Shown: piece by piece, positions 51,616 through 60,201 of the stretch
How the letters are laid out: the number at the start of each line of letters is the position of its first letter
Position numbering within the stretch: position 1 is the stretch's first letter
From: Neisseria dentiae
GTDB lineage: Bacteria; Pseudomonadota; Gammaproteobacteria; Burkholderiales; Neisseriaceae
Reading direction: 5' to 3'
Assembly (NCBI RefSeq): GCF_014055005.1
Contig: NZ_CP059570.1
Location: forward strand, 1,054,001 to 1,118,000
DNA: 64,000 nucleotides
Notes under the pieces: generated by a model
Seen by the model: only the letters and a program-made list of their open reading frames with translations
Told to the model about the DNA's origin: nothing
Databases searched by the model: none
Translations under genes and position numbers: made by a program

Positions 51616-52239
51616 TCAGCGGTTTTTCAACAATCCGACCATATCGCGGATACGGTAACAACACGTCAGCGCACTGCCTGCGGCCACCGCCAACAAAGCA
51701 ACACGCAACACATAAACGCTTTGCCAATAATACATTTCCAGCGTGCCTAGCAGGCAGGCGGCGGTGAGCACGGCCATGCGGTGCTGCTTGGCCATCGGCC
51801 CGCGAAAACTCTGCGGCAGCCCCAAACTGCCGCCGAACACGCGGATATAAGCCGTGCCCGCCGCCAGCAGCGCCGCCAGCCAACCCCATGCCGGCCAGCC
51901 AGCCGCATAGCCCAGCGCAATCAGCAGCACGCTGTCTGAAAAACGGTCGGGCAGTTCGTTAAACAAATCGCCCGCAGGCGTTTTCAAACCGCCCTCCACC
52001 GCCACCATGCCGTCAAACAGGTTGCACAACAAACGCAACTGAACCATCACCGCCGTAATAACCCAGGCAAGCGGCTGTGCGCTGAAACCCAACAGCAGCG
52101 CGCCGATGGCGGCAAACACCATGCCCAAGCAGGAAATCTGGTTGGGCGTGAGCACTTTGTTTGCCGCCAGCCAATGGGCAAACGATTGGGCGAAACGGCT
52201 GTTGCGGGAAGAAAGCGGGCGGCGGTTTTCGGTAGTCAT
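51616..52239 (-). CDS. CDP-alcohol phosphatidyltransferase family protein
   Basis: A 207-residue membrane enzyme with about five helices. The CDP-alcohol motif reads DGMVAVEGGLKTPAGDLFNE followed by LPDRFSD. It keeps the first Asp-Gly, the central Gly and the last Asp residues, but the usual AR is AV and one Asp is Asn. That variant is shared with a subfamily that includes YnbA-type proteins, so it is probably not a decayed gene. The alcohol acceptor is unknown. First gene (in reading order) of a cluster with the PlsC-like and CdsA-like genes; a Correia element sits 47 bp before its start. Confidence 0.85.
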   Translation of the reverse strand: MTTENRRPLSSRNSRFAQSFAHWLAANKVLTPNQISCLGMVFAAIGALLLGFSAQPLAWVITAVMVQLRLLCNLFDGMVAVEGGLKTPAGDLFNELPDRFSDSVLLIALGYAAGWPAWGWLAALLAAGTAYIRVFGGSLGLPQSFRGPMAKQHRMAVLTAACLLGTLEMYYWQSVYVLRVALLAVAAGSALTCCYRIRDMVGLLKNR

Positions 52240-52283
52240 AGATTAAGTTTTTCAAAAAGAAAAGCGGTTTGGGCGAAAGCTAT

Positions 52284-52313
52284 TTTATAGTGGCTTAAAT
52301 TCAACACAGACAA
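52284..52313 (-). promoter_or_regulatory. candidate promoter at the Correia element border
   Basis: On the minus strand TTGTCT (52308-52313, inside the element) and TATAAA (52284-52289, across the junction with host DNA) are 18 bp apart and point at the CDP-alcohol transferase gene. Correia elements are known to create promoters this way. Confidence 0.5.
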
Positions 52314-52390
52314 GGCGCCGAGCCGAAGACAGTACAGATTAAGTACGGCAAGGCGAGGCAACGCTGTATGTGTTGAATTTAAGCCACTAT
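52287..52390. repeat. Correia repeat enclosed element (NEMIS), short form
   Basis: 104 bp with near-perfect inverted ends ATAGTGGCTTAAATTCAACA and TGTTGAATTTAAGCCACTAT. The core contains GCGCCGAGCCGAAGACAGTA and GTACGGCAAGGCGAGGCAAC, the typical Correia core. Such elements are cleaved by RNase III when transcribed and may carry promoters or IHF sites. Confidence 0.9.
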
Positions 52391-52441
52391 GTTTCATATT
52401 CTACCCGTTCGCGCCTATAATTCTGCGGCGGCAAACAGGCC

Positions 52442-52560
52442 GGAACCTTTGCAAAAAAACCAATTTAAACCTGAAAACGTTTGTGTCCCGTCATTCCTGC
52501 ATAGGCAGGAATAACGATAATCGGATGTTTCAGACGGCCTAAACGACTTACAAAGGCCTC
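52442..52560. repeat. collapsed dRS3 element (copy J)
   Basis: Left end GGAACCTTTGCAAAA and right end TACAAAGGCCTC flank a single degenerate dRS3 (ATTCCTGCATAGGCAGGAAT). It seems to be a copy that lost one arm and the spacer. Confidence 0.65.
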
Positions 52561-52592
52561 AGGCCGTCTGAAAATATTTTTCAGACGGCCTG
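52560..52592. terminator. inverted-DUS terminator after nth
   Basis: CAGGCCGTCTGAAAA and complement with a 3-nt loop, 14 bp past the nth stop. Confidence 0.82.
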
Positions 52593-52606
52593 CGGGCAAT
52601 AAAACG

Positions 52607-53242
52607 CTACGGCACGGTTTTAGCCGGATATTCGCACAAATCGTTGATAATGCAGCGTTCGCACAAAGGTTTTTGCGCCTTGCAGGTGTAGCGGCCGTGC
52701 AGAATCAGCCAGTGGTGGGCATCGAGCAGAAATTCTTTCGGCACCAACTTCATCAGTTTGTCTTCCACTTCGCGCACGTTTTTGCCCGGCGCGATTCTGG
52801 TGCGGTTGGCAACGCGGAAAATATGCGTGTCCACCGCCATCGCCAACTGGCCGAAAGCCGTGTTCAGCACCACGTTGGCGGTTTTGCGCCCCACGCCGGG
52901 CAAGGCTTCCAACTCTTCACGGGTTTGCGGCACTTCGCCGTTGTATTTATCCAGCAGAATGCGGCAGGTTTCGATGATGTGTTTAGATTTGGTTTTATAA
53001 AGGCCGATGGTTTTGGTGTATTCCATCACGCCTTCCAAACCCAAATCCAGCATGGCCTGCGGCGTGGTGGCAACGGGGAAAAGTTTCGCCGTGGCTTTGT
53101 TCACGCCCACATCGGTGGCCTGCGCCGAAAGCAGCACGGCAATCAGCAACTCGAACGGGCTGTTAAAGTTTAACTCGGTGGTGGGGTGAGGATTGGCGGT
53201 GCGGAAACGCTCGAAAATTTCTTGGCGGATCAGTTTGTTCAT
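52607..53242 (-). CDS. nth: endonuclease III
   Basis: Base-excision repair glycosylase/AP lyase for oxidised pyrimidines. The 211-residue length equals E. coli Nth. Helix-hairpin-helix LPGVGRKTANVVLN with the catalytic Lys, catalytic Asp in AVDTHIFRVANR, and the 4Fe-4S cysteines C-x6-C-x2-C-x5-C at the end (YTCKAQKPLCERCIINDLC) are complete. The ATG at 53242 is chosen from the family N-terminus MNKLIRQEIFERF; the longer frame is spurious. Confidence 0.97.
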   Translation of the reverse strand: MNKLIRQEIFERFRTANPHPTTELNFNSPFELLIAVLLSAQATDVGVNKATAKLFPVATTPQAMLDLGLEGVMEYTKTIGLYKTKSKHIIETCRILLDKYNGEVPQTREELEALPGVGRKTANVVLNTAFGQLAMAVDTHIFRVANRTRIAPGKNVREVEDKLMKLVPKEFLLDAHHWLILHGRYTCKAQKPLCERCIINDLCEYPAKTVP

Positions 53243-53409
53243 GTTCGGCCTGCGGCTTACGGGGATATTGCGGTGCGGTATTATATATCGGAACGGCGCC
53301 GTATCCGATCTGCTTATGCCGTGCTTGATAGAATCCGCGAAACGCGCCATGATTGCGCCATGAGGCCGTCTGAAAAACATAACACACACATACGGAAACC
53401 CAAAACACC

Positions 53410-54774
53410 ATGATCAGCATCTTCGATATGTTTAAAGTGGGCATCGGCCCTTCAAGCTCGCATACGGTAGGCCCGATGAAGGCCGGAAAACAGTTTGCCG
53501 ACGAATTGATCACGCAAAACCTTTTGCACGAAACCGACCGCATCCGTGCCGAAGTGTACGGCTCGCTCTCGCTAACCGGCCGCGGGCACGGCACCGACAC
53601 CGCCATTATCATGGGGCTGGCAGGCTATCTGCCCGACAACGTAGATATTGATTTGATTCCGAAATTTATCGCCGAAGTCAAAGAAAGCGGCAGGTTGGCA
53701 ATCGCATTGGGCAAACAGAGCATACGCTTCCACTACCAAGAAGATATGGTGTTCCACAACGAATTTCTGCCGCTGCACGAAAACGGCATGACCCTTACCG
53801 CTTTTTCAGACGACCGCGAAATCTGCCGCCAAACCTATTATTCCATCGGCGGCGGTTTTATCGTGAACGAAAACGGCTTTAACTCGGCCCAAGAAGAACC
53901 GCCTAACGTGCCTTACCCTTACCGCAGCGCGGCGGATATTTTAAAACACTGCAACGACCACGACATTTCGGTTTCCAGCCTGATGTTCCGCAACGAAGCC
54001 GCCCTGCGCGGCAAAGACGAAGTGAACGCCTATTTGCAATACATCTGGCAAACGATGTCCGACTGCATCGAACGCGGCTTATCCGCCGAAGGCGTGCTGC
54101 CCGGGCCGCTGAAAGTCGTTCGCCGCGCCAACAGCCTGCACCGCTGGCTTTCGGCCAACCAATCGCTCCAAAACGACCCCATGCAGATTATCGACTGGGT
54201 CAATATGTATGCCCTCGCCGTCAACGAGGAAAACGCCGCCGGCGGGCGGGTGGTAACCGCACCCACCAACGGCGCATGCGGCATCGTGCCCGCCGTATTG
54301 ATGTATTACCACAAATTCGTCGCCCCGCTTACGCAAGACACGGTCAACCGCTATCTGCTTACCGCCGGCATTATCGGCTCGCTCTACAAAATGAACGCTT
54401 CCATATCCGGCGCCGAAGTCGGTTGCCAAGGGGAAGTGGGCGTCGCCTGCTCCATGGCCGCCGCCGGCTTGGCCGAAATCTTCGGCGGAACACCCCAGCA
54501 AGTATGCTGCGCCGCAGAAATCGCCATGGAACACAATCTGGGCTTAACCTGCGACCCCGTGGGCGGGCAAGTGCAAGTGCCCTGCATCGAGCGCAACGCC
54601 ATCGGCTCGGTAAAAGCCATCAACGCCGCCAGAATGGCCTTGCGCCGCACCGGCACTCCGCGCGTGGATTTGGATAAAGTTATCGAAACCATGTATGAAA
54701 CCGGCAAAGACATGAACGCGAAATACCGCGAAACCTCGAAAGGCGGGCTGGCGGTTAAGATAGTCTGCAACTGA
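53410..54774 (+). CDS. sdaA: L-serine ammonia-lyase (L-serine dehydratase)
   Basis: A 454-residue iron-sulfur enzyme that deaminates serine to pyruvate, in the single-chain form of E. coli SdaA. It starts ISIFDMFKVGIGPSSSHTVG (serine-binding SSSHT). The cluster cysteines lie in APTNGACGIVPAVL, around EVGVACSMAAAG, and in HNLGLTCDPVGGQVQVPC. It follows nth divergently. Its downstream terminator has been split by an insertion sequence. Confidence 0.96.
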   Translation: MISIFDMFKVGIGPSSSHTVGPMKAGKQFADELITQNLLHETDRIRAEVYGSLSLTGRGHGTDTAIIMGLAGYLPDNVDIDLIPKFIAEVKESGRLAIALGKQSIRFHYQEDMVFHNEFLPLHENGMTLTAFSDDREICRQTYYSIGGGFIVNENGFNSAQEEPPNVPYPYRSAADILKHCNDHDISVSSLMFRNEAALRGKDEVNAYLQYIWQTMSDCIERGLSAEGVLPGPLKVVRRANSLHRWLSANQSLQNDPMQIIDWVNMYALAVNEENAAGGRVVTAPTNGACGIVPAVLMYYHKFVAPLTQDTVNRYLLTAGIIGSLYKMNASISGAEVGCQGEVGVACSMAAAGLAEIFGGTPQQVCCAAEIAMEHNLGLTCDPVGGQVQVPCIERNAIGSVKAINAARMALRRTGTPRVDLDKVIETMYETGKDMNAKYRETSKGGLAVKIVCN

Positions 54775-54812
54775 ACGCGCCGCGCCCCTATCAAGCCAAA
54801 GGCCGTCTGAAA

Positions 54813-56062
54813 GTGAACTGTCCCCCAATACTTGGACAAGTTAAGAATCTTTATCAAACAGCCTTTTCAAGCTGGGTTCTGTAGCCGACAGGACTCAGCT
54901 TTTTCAAGTTTAAACTAATCCGTTCATGATTGTAGTAATGTATGTAATCATCTATTACCTCTGTCAGCTCCGCCACCGACAGCGCACCTTCCTGATAGAA
55001 ACTCTCCGTTTTCAGTGTACCGAAAAAACTCTCCATCGGCGCATTGTCCCAACAATTGCCTTTGCGCGACATACTTTGCACAATCCCTTTCTCAGCCAAT
55101 TTCGTTCGATAAGCCTCGGTGCGGTAAAGCACACCCTGGTCGGAATGCAGCAGCGGCGTTTGGCCTTTCAGACGGCCGAATGCTTGGTCCAACATTTGCG
55201 CCACCATTTTACTGTTTGCTCTGCGGCCTAAAGAATAGGCCACAATCTCCCGATTAAACACATCCAATATCGGCGATAAGTACAGCTTCCCGTCTGTGCA
55301 TTTGAACTCCGTCACATCGGTCAGCCATTTGTCTGCCGGTTTGCCGGCGGTAAACTCACGATTGAGAATATTGTCCGAAGCCTCTCCCACTGTTTGCGGA
55401 CGGTAGGTTTTTTTACTGCGGACTTTGGCTTTCAGTCCCAACAAACCCATAATGCGCTGTACTTTCTTTTTGTTCCACGACAATACGGCGGCAATCCGCC
55501 GGTGGCCGTAACGGCCTTTGTGTCGGCGGTAGACTTCGCTCACTGCGGTTTTGGCCGCCGTATCGGGATCGGTTTTGCCGGTGTGGTAGTAGAAACTGCT
55601 TTTGGGAATGCCGGCACTGTGCAGCAGGTATTTCAGCGGGTGCTTTGCCCTCAGCGTTTGGACGGTTTCGCAGCTTTGGCGGCGGCCGCTTCCTTTTCGT
55701 TGAGGGTTTTCATGTGCTTTAGGTAGTCGTTCTCCGCCCTCATGTAACGTAACTCTTCAATCAGTTCCGCCCGGGTTTTTTCGTGGTCGGGTTTGTCGGC
55801 GATAAACGGGTTTTTGCGTTTGGTCTTCATAGAGGCAGCCTGCGGGTGTTGGAGTGCGGCGATACCGCCTTGCCGGTAGGCGGCTATCCAACGGCGCAGG
55901 TGGGTGCGTGAGACGTTGAAGTGCTCTGCGGTGCGCTGTTGGCTGTGCACTTGGTGGTAATGGGGTACGGCTCGGTATTTGAAGTGTAGGTTATATTTGG
56001 ACATAAGAAAACTGCACCTTTTAAAGTTGGAGGGGGTGTCCAATTTTTGGGGTGCAGTTCAC
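54813..56062 (-). mobile_element. IS3-family insertion sequence inserted in a DUS terminator
   Basis: A 1250-bp element with imperfect inverted ends (GTGAACTGTCCCCCAATACT on the left; the right end complement is GTGAACTGCACCCCAAAAAT). It carries overlapping orfA and orfB. The left flank ends AAAGGCCGTCTGAAA and the right flank begins CCTTTTCAGACGGCCTT: the two halves of one inverted-DUS hairpin, now 1.25 kb apart. No clear target duplication was read. Both frames are open, so the element may be active. Confidence 0.9.
54854..56004 (-). CDS. IS3-family transposase (orfA-orfB, programmed frameshift)
   Basis: orfA (56004-55651, 117 residues) has a helix-turn-helix (SQQRTAEHFNVSRTHLRRW) and a Leu/Glu-rich coiled end (RAELIEELRYMRAENDYLKH). 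orfB is in the -1 frame, open from about 55700 to 54854, and contains GRYGHRRIAAVL and the DDE integrase core: WLTDVTEFKC, LLHSDQGVLYR, and NCWDNAPMESFFGTLK. A GAAAAG run near 55700, where the frames overlap, is the likely slippage site for an OrfAB fusion. All catalytic acids are present. Confidence 0.9.
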
Positions 56063-56210
56063 CTTTTCAGACGGCCTTATTATTTAGCCAAGACTTGGAA
56101 CCCTGTATATAATCAAGCAACTTAAGAAAAATCAAACTGGGTATGGCATACTGTTTTAAAGCCAATTTGAATTTCATAAAATATCAGGCCGAAACCTTTA
56201 CAAGTCGTTT

Positions 56211-56238
56211 AGGCCGTCTGAAACGTTTCAGGCGGCCT
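56211..56238. terminator. inverted-DUS hairpin after sbp
   Basis: AGGCCGTCTGAAA (56211-56223) and TTTCAGGCGGCCT (56226-56238), one mismatch. Preceded by a degraded GAAACCTTTACAA repeat end. Confidence 0.7.
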
Positions 56239-56270
56239 GTTTTATTTTCTGGGTTACGATAAAAATTCTG

Positions 56271-57341
56271 TTATTTCTTGGCCGACAATTGATCAACCAC
56301 ACCGCCGTCGGCAAAGTATTTCTTCATGATTTCCTCCCACGAACCGAACACATCGTTGGGTTTGAAGGTTTCGATGGCGGGGAAGTCGGCCTTATGCTTT
56401 TCGAGCACCGCCGCATTGCGCGGGCGCAGGTAGAGTTTGGCGGCCAATTCCTGCGCCGGTTCGCTCCACAAATAGTTCAGGTATTCGGCCGCCGCCGCTT
56501 CGGTGCCTTTTTTCTCCGCCACGCCGTCCACTACTGCCACGGGGCTTTCCGACAGAATGGTGTAGCTCGGATACACGATTTCAAACTGGTTGGGCGCCAG
56601 CACGCGGCTCACGTGGTTGGCTTCGTTTTCAAAGGTGATCAGCACGTCGCCGATGTTGCGCTGGGTGAACGTGGTGGTGGCGGCACGGCCGCCGTTTTCA
56701 AACACGGGGGCGTTTTTCAGCAGTTTGGCGGTAAATTCTTTGGCTTTGGCTTCGTCGCCGTTATTGGCTTTGAGCGCGTAACCGAACGCGCCGAGAAAGG
56801 CATAGCGGCCGTTGCCGGTGGTTTTCGGGTTGGCAATCACGATTTGCAGGTTGTCTTTGGCCAAATCCGCCCAATCGCGCACTTGTTTGGGGTTGCCTTT
56901 GCGCACGAGGAACACGGTGGTGCTGGTGAACGGCACGGCGTTATCGGGCAGGCGGCTGCGCCAGTCGGCCTTCACCAGCCCTTTTTTCTCTAAAAGCTCG
57001 ATATCGGAAGTTTGGTTCATGGTAACCACATCGGCCTGCAAGCCGTTGGCTACGGCCAGCGCCTGTTTGCTCGAGCCGCCGTGCGACTGCTGCACGCTGA
57101 TTTCGGCACCCGGATGTTTGGCTTGATATTCTTTGATAAACAGCGGGTTGTATTCTTTATAAAAATCGCGCGCCACATCGTAAGACACGTTCAGAAGCTT
57201 GATGCCGTTGCCGGTTGCGCTTTGGTTTTCAGCGGCGGAAGCGGATGCGGCGGGCTTTTCTTCGGCTTTCGGCGAACAGGCCGACAGGGCCAGGGCGGTT
57301 CCGAACAGTGCGGAGAAAGAAAACAGGCGGGTTGCGGTCAT
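56271..57341 (-). CDS. sbp: sulfate/thiosulfate-binding lipoprotein
   Basis: A 356-residue periplasmic receptor for sulfate uptake. Signal with lipobox LSAC (Cys22), then an Ala/Ser/Glu linker, then the Sbp/CysP fold: LLNVSYDVARDFYKEYNPLF, SVQQSHGGSSKQALAVANGL (anion loop), VVTMNQTSDIELL and NPKTTGNGRYAFLGAFGYAL. The cysTWA permease and ATPase genes are not next to it, which is usual in Neisseria. Confidence 0.95.
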   Translation of the reverse strand: MTATRLFSFSALFGTALALSACSPKAEEKPAASASAAENQSATGNGIKLLNVSYDVARDFYKEYNPLFIKEYQAKHPGAEISVQQSHGGSSKQALAVANGLQADVVTMNQTSDIELLEKKGLVKADWRSRLPDNAVPFTSTTVFLVRKGNPKQVRDWADLAKDNLQIVIANPKTTGNGRYAFLGAFGYALKANNGDEAKAKEFTAKLLKNAPVFENGGRAATTTFTQRNIGDVLITFENEANHVSRVLAPNQFEIVYPSYTILSESPVAVVDGVAEKKGTEAAAAEYLNYLWSEPAQELAAKLYLRPRNAAVLEKHKADFPAIETFKPNDVFGSWEEIMKKYFADGGVVDQLSAKK

Positions 57342-57467
57342 GATGGTTCCTTAGCGGGAATATTAACGGCGCTACTTTATACAGGCCGTCTGAAAAAAGG
57401 AAAGAATGCTTGGTTTTATGCTTGTTGTATTTGGTTATATAGCTAACACAGAAAACATAAAAAGGCC

Positions 57468-57632
57468 GAGGCCTTTGCAAAATTCTTTTAAGCACCTTAA
57501 AACACTTGCGTCATGCTCGAGCTTGACCCGAGCATCTTTTTGTTTTAGAAGAAAAAGAGATACTCGGGTCAAGCCCGGGTATGACGAAATATAATATATT
57601 CAGGATTAAAGCGGCTTTTTTGCAAAGGCCTC
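57468..57632. repeat. GAGGCC-ended element with ACTCGGG core
   Basis: Ends GAGGCCTTTGCAAAA (57468-57482) and TTTTGCAAAGGCCTC (ending 57632): perfect 15-bp inverted repeats. The core is a pair of CTCGAGCTTGACCCGAG / CTCGGGTCAAGCCCGGG units. Same architecture as 8689-8854. Confidence 0.85.
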
Positions 57633-57661
57633 AGGCCGTCTGAAATGCTTTCAGACGGCCT
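57633..57661. terminator. inverted-DUS terminator after sucrose phosphorylase gene
   Basis: AGGCCGTCTGAAA and complement with a 3-nt loop, 24 bp past the gene's stop. Confidence 0.8.
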
Positions 57662-57684
57662 TTACCTTACGTTTGCCGTGCTGC

Positions 57685-59133
57685 TTACAGCGTGATTTCT
57701 TTGCTTTCGCCGTTCACGGTTTCGGTGATGGTGAAGGTTTTATCGCCGGTGTTGGCAACCAGTTTGGCCGACACGCCTTCGGCGGCATTGTTCCACACGA
57801 TTTCCAGCTCTTTTTCGCCCAACGCTTTCACGGAGAACTCGCCGTCGAAGGCTTTGGAGGTGTTGCGGAATTTCAGCAGGTTGAAAAGCTGCTGCACTAC
57901 GGGGCGTTTCACGGTTTCGTCGATTTCTTCCAAAGAATAGTAGTGGCGGTTGATGTTGCGGCCTTCTTTGGTTTTTTCCAGCAATTCGATGTCGTTTTCG
58001 CCGGCGAGCAGGCCCACGTAATAGATTTGCGGGATGCCGGGGGCGAAACATTGCAGCACGCGCGCCAGAATATAGGCTTGGTCGTTGTTGCCCAAAGCCG
58101 AATAGTAGGTGCAGTTGATTTGGTAGATGTCGAGATTATTGTATTCGGCGCTGGAATATTTTTTCTTCACGTTGGCGCCTTGTGCGTAGAGGGCTTCGCG
58201 GGTGGCTTCGCACTCTTCGTCGGTCATCAGGTCTTTCACGTCCACCACGCCGATGCCGTCGTGGGTGTCGAGGGTGGTGAACTGTTTGCGCGGGCAGATT
58301 TCCATCCAATGCACGAGGCGGTCGACATTGCCGCTGAACAGGGTGTGCAGCACCAGCATGGGCAGGGCGAAATCGTAAACGTAATAATCATGCTCGGCGA
58401 TTTTGAGCTGGATGGTGTAGTGCTCGTGGATTTCCGGCAGCACGGTAACGTTGTGCGCGTCGAGCACATCGGTGCATTCTTTCAGGGTTTCCCAAATTTC
58501 CGGCTCCACGAAGAAGCAGTTGGTGCCGATTTTTTTGTTGGCATAGGCGAATGCGTCAAGGCGGATAATCGCCGCGCCCTGTTTGCTCAGAAATTCGAGG
58601 TTGTCTTTGATAAATTTTTTGGTAACGGGGTGGGTAACGTCCAAATCTACCTGTTGCTCATCGAAGGTACACCACACTTTTTCGCTGGTGCCGTCGGCAA
58701 ATTCGGCCATGCGGTAAGGCGCGCGGGGTTTGCGTTTGTAAATCAAATCCACCTGCTCTTCGGTCGGCTCGCCGCCCGGCCAGAATTCTTTATAGCGGAT
58801 AAACAGGTTGCGCCATTCGGAATCGTCTTTTTTCTGTTGGAAGTCTTGGAAATAAGGCGATTGGGCGGAAATGTGGTTTACCATAAAGTCGAACATCAGG
58901 TAGTAATCTTTCGCCAGTGCGTTCACGTCTTCCCAGCCGCCGAATGCGGGGTCGACTTTGGTGTAGTCCATCGGTGCGAAACCGCGGTCGCCGGAAGACG
59001 GGAAAAACGGCAGGATGTGCACGCCGCCGATCACGCCCTTCATGTGTTTTTCCAACACGTTTTTCAAATCTTTCAGATTGTTACCCAGGCTGTCGGCATA
59101 GGTAATCAACATGGCTTCGTTTTTCACTTGCAT
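57685..59133 (-). CDS. sucrose phosphorylase (GH13)
   Basis: A 482-residue GH13 enzyme that splits sucrose with phosphate to glucose-1-phosphate and fructose. Catalytic residues: nucleophile Asp193 (AIIRLDAFAYANKK), acid/base Glu234 (TVLPEIHEHY) and Asp292 in TLDTHDGIGVVDV. The last motif is specific to sucrose phosphorylases. IGGVHILPFFPSSGDRGFAP at the N-terminus and YYVGLLAGENDIELL near the C-terminus also match. It has no signal peptide, so it is cytosolic. A CAGGAAG ribosome site supports the start at 59133. No sucrose transporter, fructokinase or regulator is adjacent. The gene is uncommon in Neisseria and probably acquired. Confidence 0.92.
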   Translation of the reverse strand: MQVKNEAMLITYADSLGNNLKDLKNVLEKHMKGVIGGVHILPFFPSSGDRGFAPMDYTKVDPAFGGWEDVNALAKDYYLMFDFMVNHISAQSPYFQDFQQKKDDSEWRNLFIRYKEFWPGGEPTEEQVDLIYKRKPRAPYRMAEFADGTSEKVWCTFDEQQVDLDVTHPVTKKFIKDNLEFLSKQGAAIIRLDAFAYANKKIGTNCFFVEPEIWETLKECTDVLDAHNVTVLPEIHEHYTIQLKIAEHDYYVYDFALPMLVLHTLFSGNVDRLVHWMEICPRKQFTTLDTHDGIGVVDVKDLMTDEECEATREALYAQGANVKKKYSSAEYNNLDIYQINCTYYSALGNNDQAYILARVLQCFAPGIPQIYYVGLLAGENDIELLEKTKEGRNINRHYYSLEEIDETVKRPVVQQLFNLLKFRNTSKAFDGEFSVKALGEKELEIVWNNAAEGVSAKLVANTGDKTFTITETVNGESKEITL

Positions 59134-59366
59134 GATTTTCTTCCTGTAGTTAAATGTCGTTGGGTTGCGCTTTTATCGCATCACGCCCGGCGGGTATGAC
59201 ACCGATGTCAGTTTTGTGGCACATCATATCAAACTCTCGGCAGAAATCAATTAGTTTAGTTTAATGAAAACGTTAGCCGGCAAGACTAATTGATGTAAAA
59301 CAAACTTCGGCCGTATCCGCATGGTGCGGCGAAGGCTTGATATGTAGTTTCATTCCCCGATATGGC

Positions 59367-59403
59367 GGCAGGCCGTCTGAAATATTCTTTCAGACGGCCT
59401 GCC
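59367..59403. terminator. inverted-DUS terminator after bioC
   Basis: 16-bp arms GGCAGGCCGTCTGAAA and complement with a 5-nt loop, 16 bp past the bioC stop. Confidence 0.85.
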
Positions 59404-59418
59404 GTTTGCCGCACGGTT

Positions 59419-60201
59419 TCAGTCGCCCGCCAATATATAAGCAATCCGGTAATCCAAAGGCAGCAGGCCGTCGGGGCGGCGCAGGGCTTCATAGGCCGCG
59501 CAAAACCGCTGCCAACGCCGTTTACCTGTCAGCCCCTTGTTTTCGCGGTTGCCGACGTGATTGGCGCCGATGTTTTTCAAGCTGCCAAGCAAGTCTTGCA
59601 GATCGGCAAAGGTTTGGGTGTGGGTGCGGGTTTCGGTTTGGGTGTGCGCAAAGCAGCCGAAAGCGCGGCGGATTTCGGCCTCGCCGAGAAACGGGTTGGT
59701 GTGCGCGTCGCTGTCGGCCGCCCGCCAGGCGCCGCCCAACTGGTGCAGGCTGCCCTCGACGACGGTGGCGGCGGCAACCGTGCCGCCGTTGCGGGTTACG
59801 CGCCGCATCTCGGCGGCGGCGGCGGAAAGATCACACCATTGCACGGCCAGACTGCTGAAGCAGGCATCGACGCTGTTGTCGGCCAGCGGCAGCCGTTCGG
59901 CATCGGCCAACAGGCAGAAAGCGGCGCGGCGGTGGCGGGCGGTGTGGCGCAGCATGCCTTCGGCCAAATCAAGGGCGATAACGGTTGCGCCGCGCGCCTG
60001 CATCTCTTTGCCGAACCAGCCGCTACCCGCGCCGATGTCGAGTATGGTTTTGCCGCGCAGGCCGTCTGAAAAGCGCGCTTCGAGCATGGCGAGCAGGCGG
60101 CTGCCCACTTCGCGCTGCAAGACGGCCGCTGTGTCGTAGGTGGCGGCGGCCTGGCTGAATGCGCGGGCGATTTGCTGTTTGTGCGGGGTTTCAGACGGCA
60201 T
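59419..60201 (-). CDS. bioC: malonyl-ACP O-methyltransferase BioC
   Basis: First committed step in making the pimeloyl moiety of biotin: methylates malonyl-ACP so it can enter fatty acid elongation. The 260-residue SAM methyltransferase begins HKQQIARAFSQAAATYDTAA, the BioC-type N-terminus. It has motif I ILDIGAGSGWFGKE, and LADAERLPLADNSVDACFSSLAVQWC. The start overlaps the bioF stop by 11 bp. A bioG or bioH esterase is not present between or beside them. Confidence 0.92.
   Translation of the reverse strand: MPSETPHKQQIARAFSQAAATYDTAAVLQREVGSRLLAMLEARFSDGLRGKTILDIGAGSGWFGKEMQARGATVIALDLAEGMLRHTARHRRAAFCLLADAERLPLADNSVDACFSSLAVQWCDLSAAAAEMRRVTRNGGTVAAATVVEGSLHQLGGAWRAADSDAHTNPFLGEAEIRRAFGCFAHTQTETRTHTQTFADLQDLLGSLKNIGANHVGNRENKGLTGKRRWQRFCAAYEALRRPDGLLPLDYRIAYILAGD

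Noticed and set aside
51600..52239. CDP-alcohol transferase as a pseudogene because of AV and Asn in the active-site motif
   Set aside because: The frame is intact, full-length, and the variant motif matches a known subfamily; decay would show other defects.
57673..59199. 508-codon plus-strand frame opposite the sucrose phosphorylase gene
   Set aside because: Shadow frame; the opposite strand encodes a complete GH13 enzyme with all catalytic residues.
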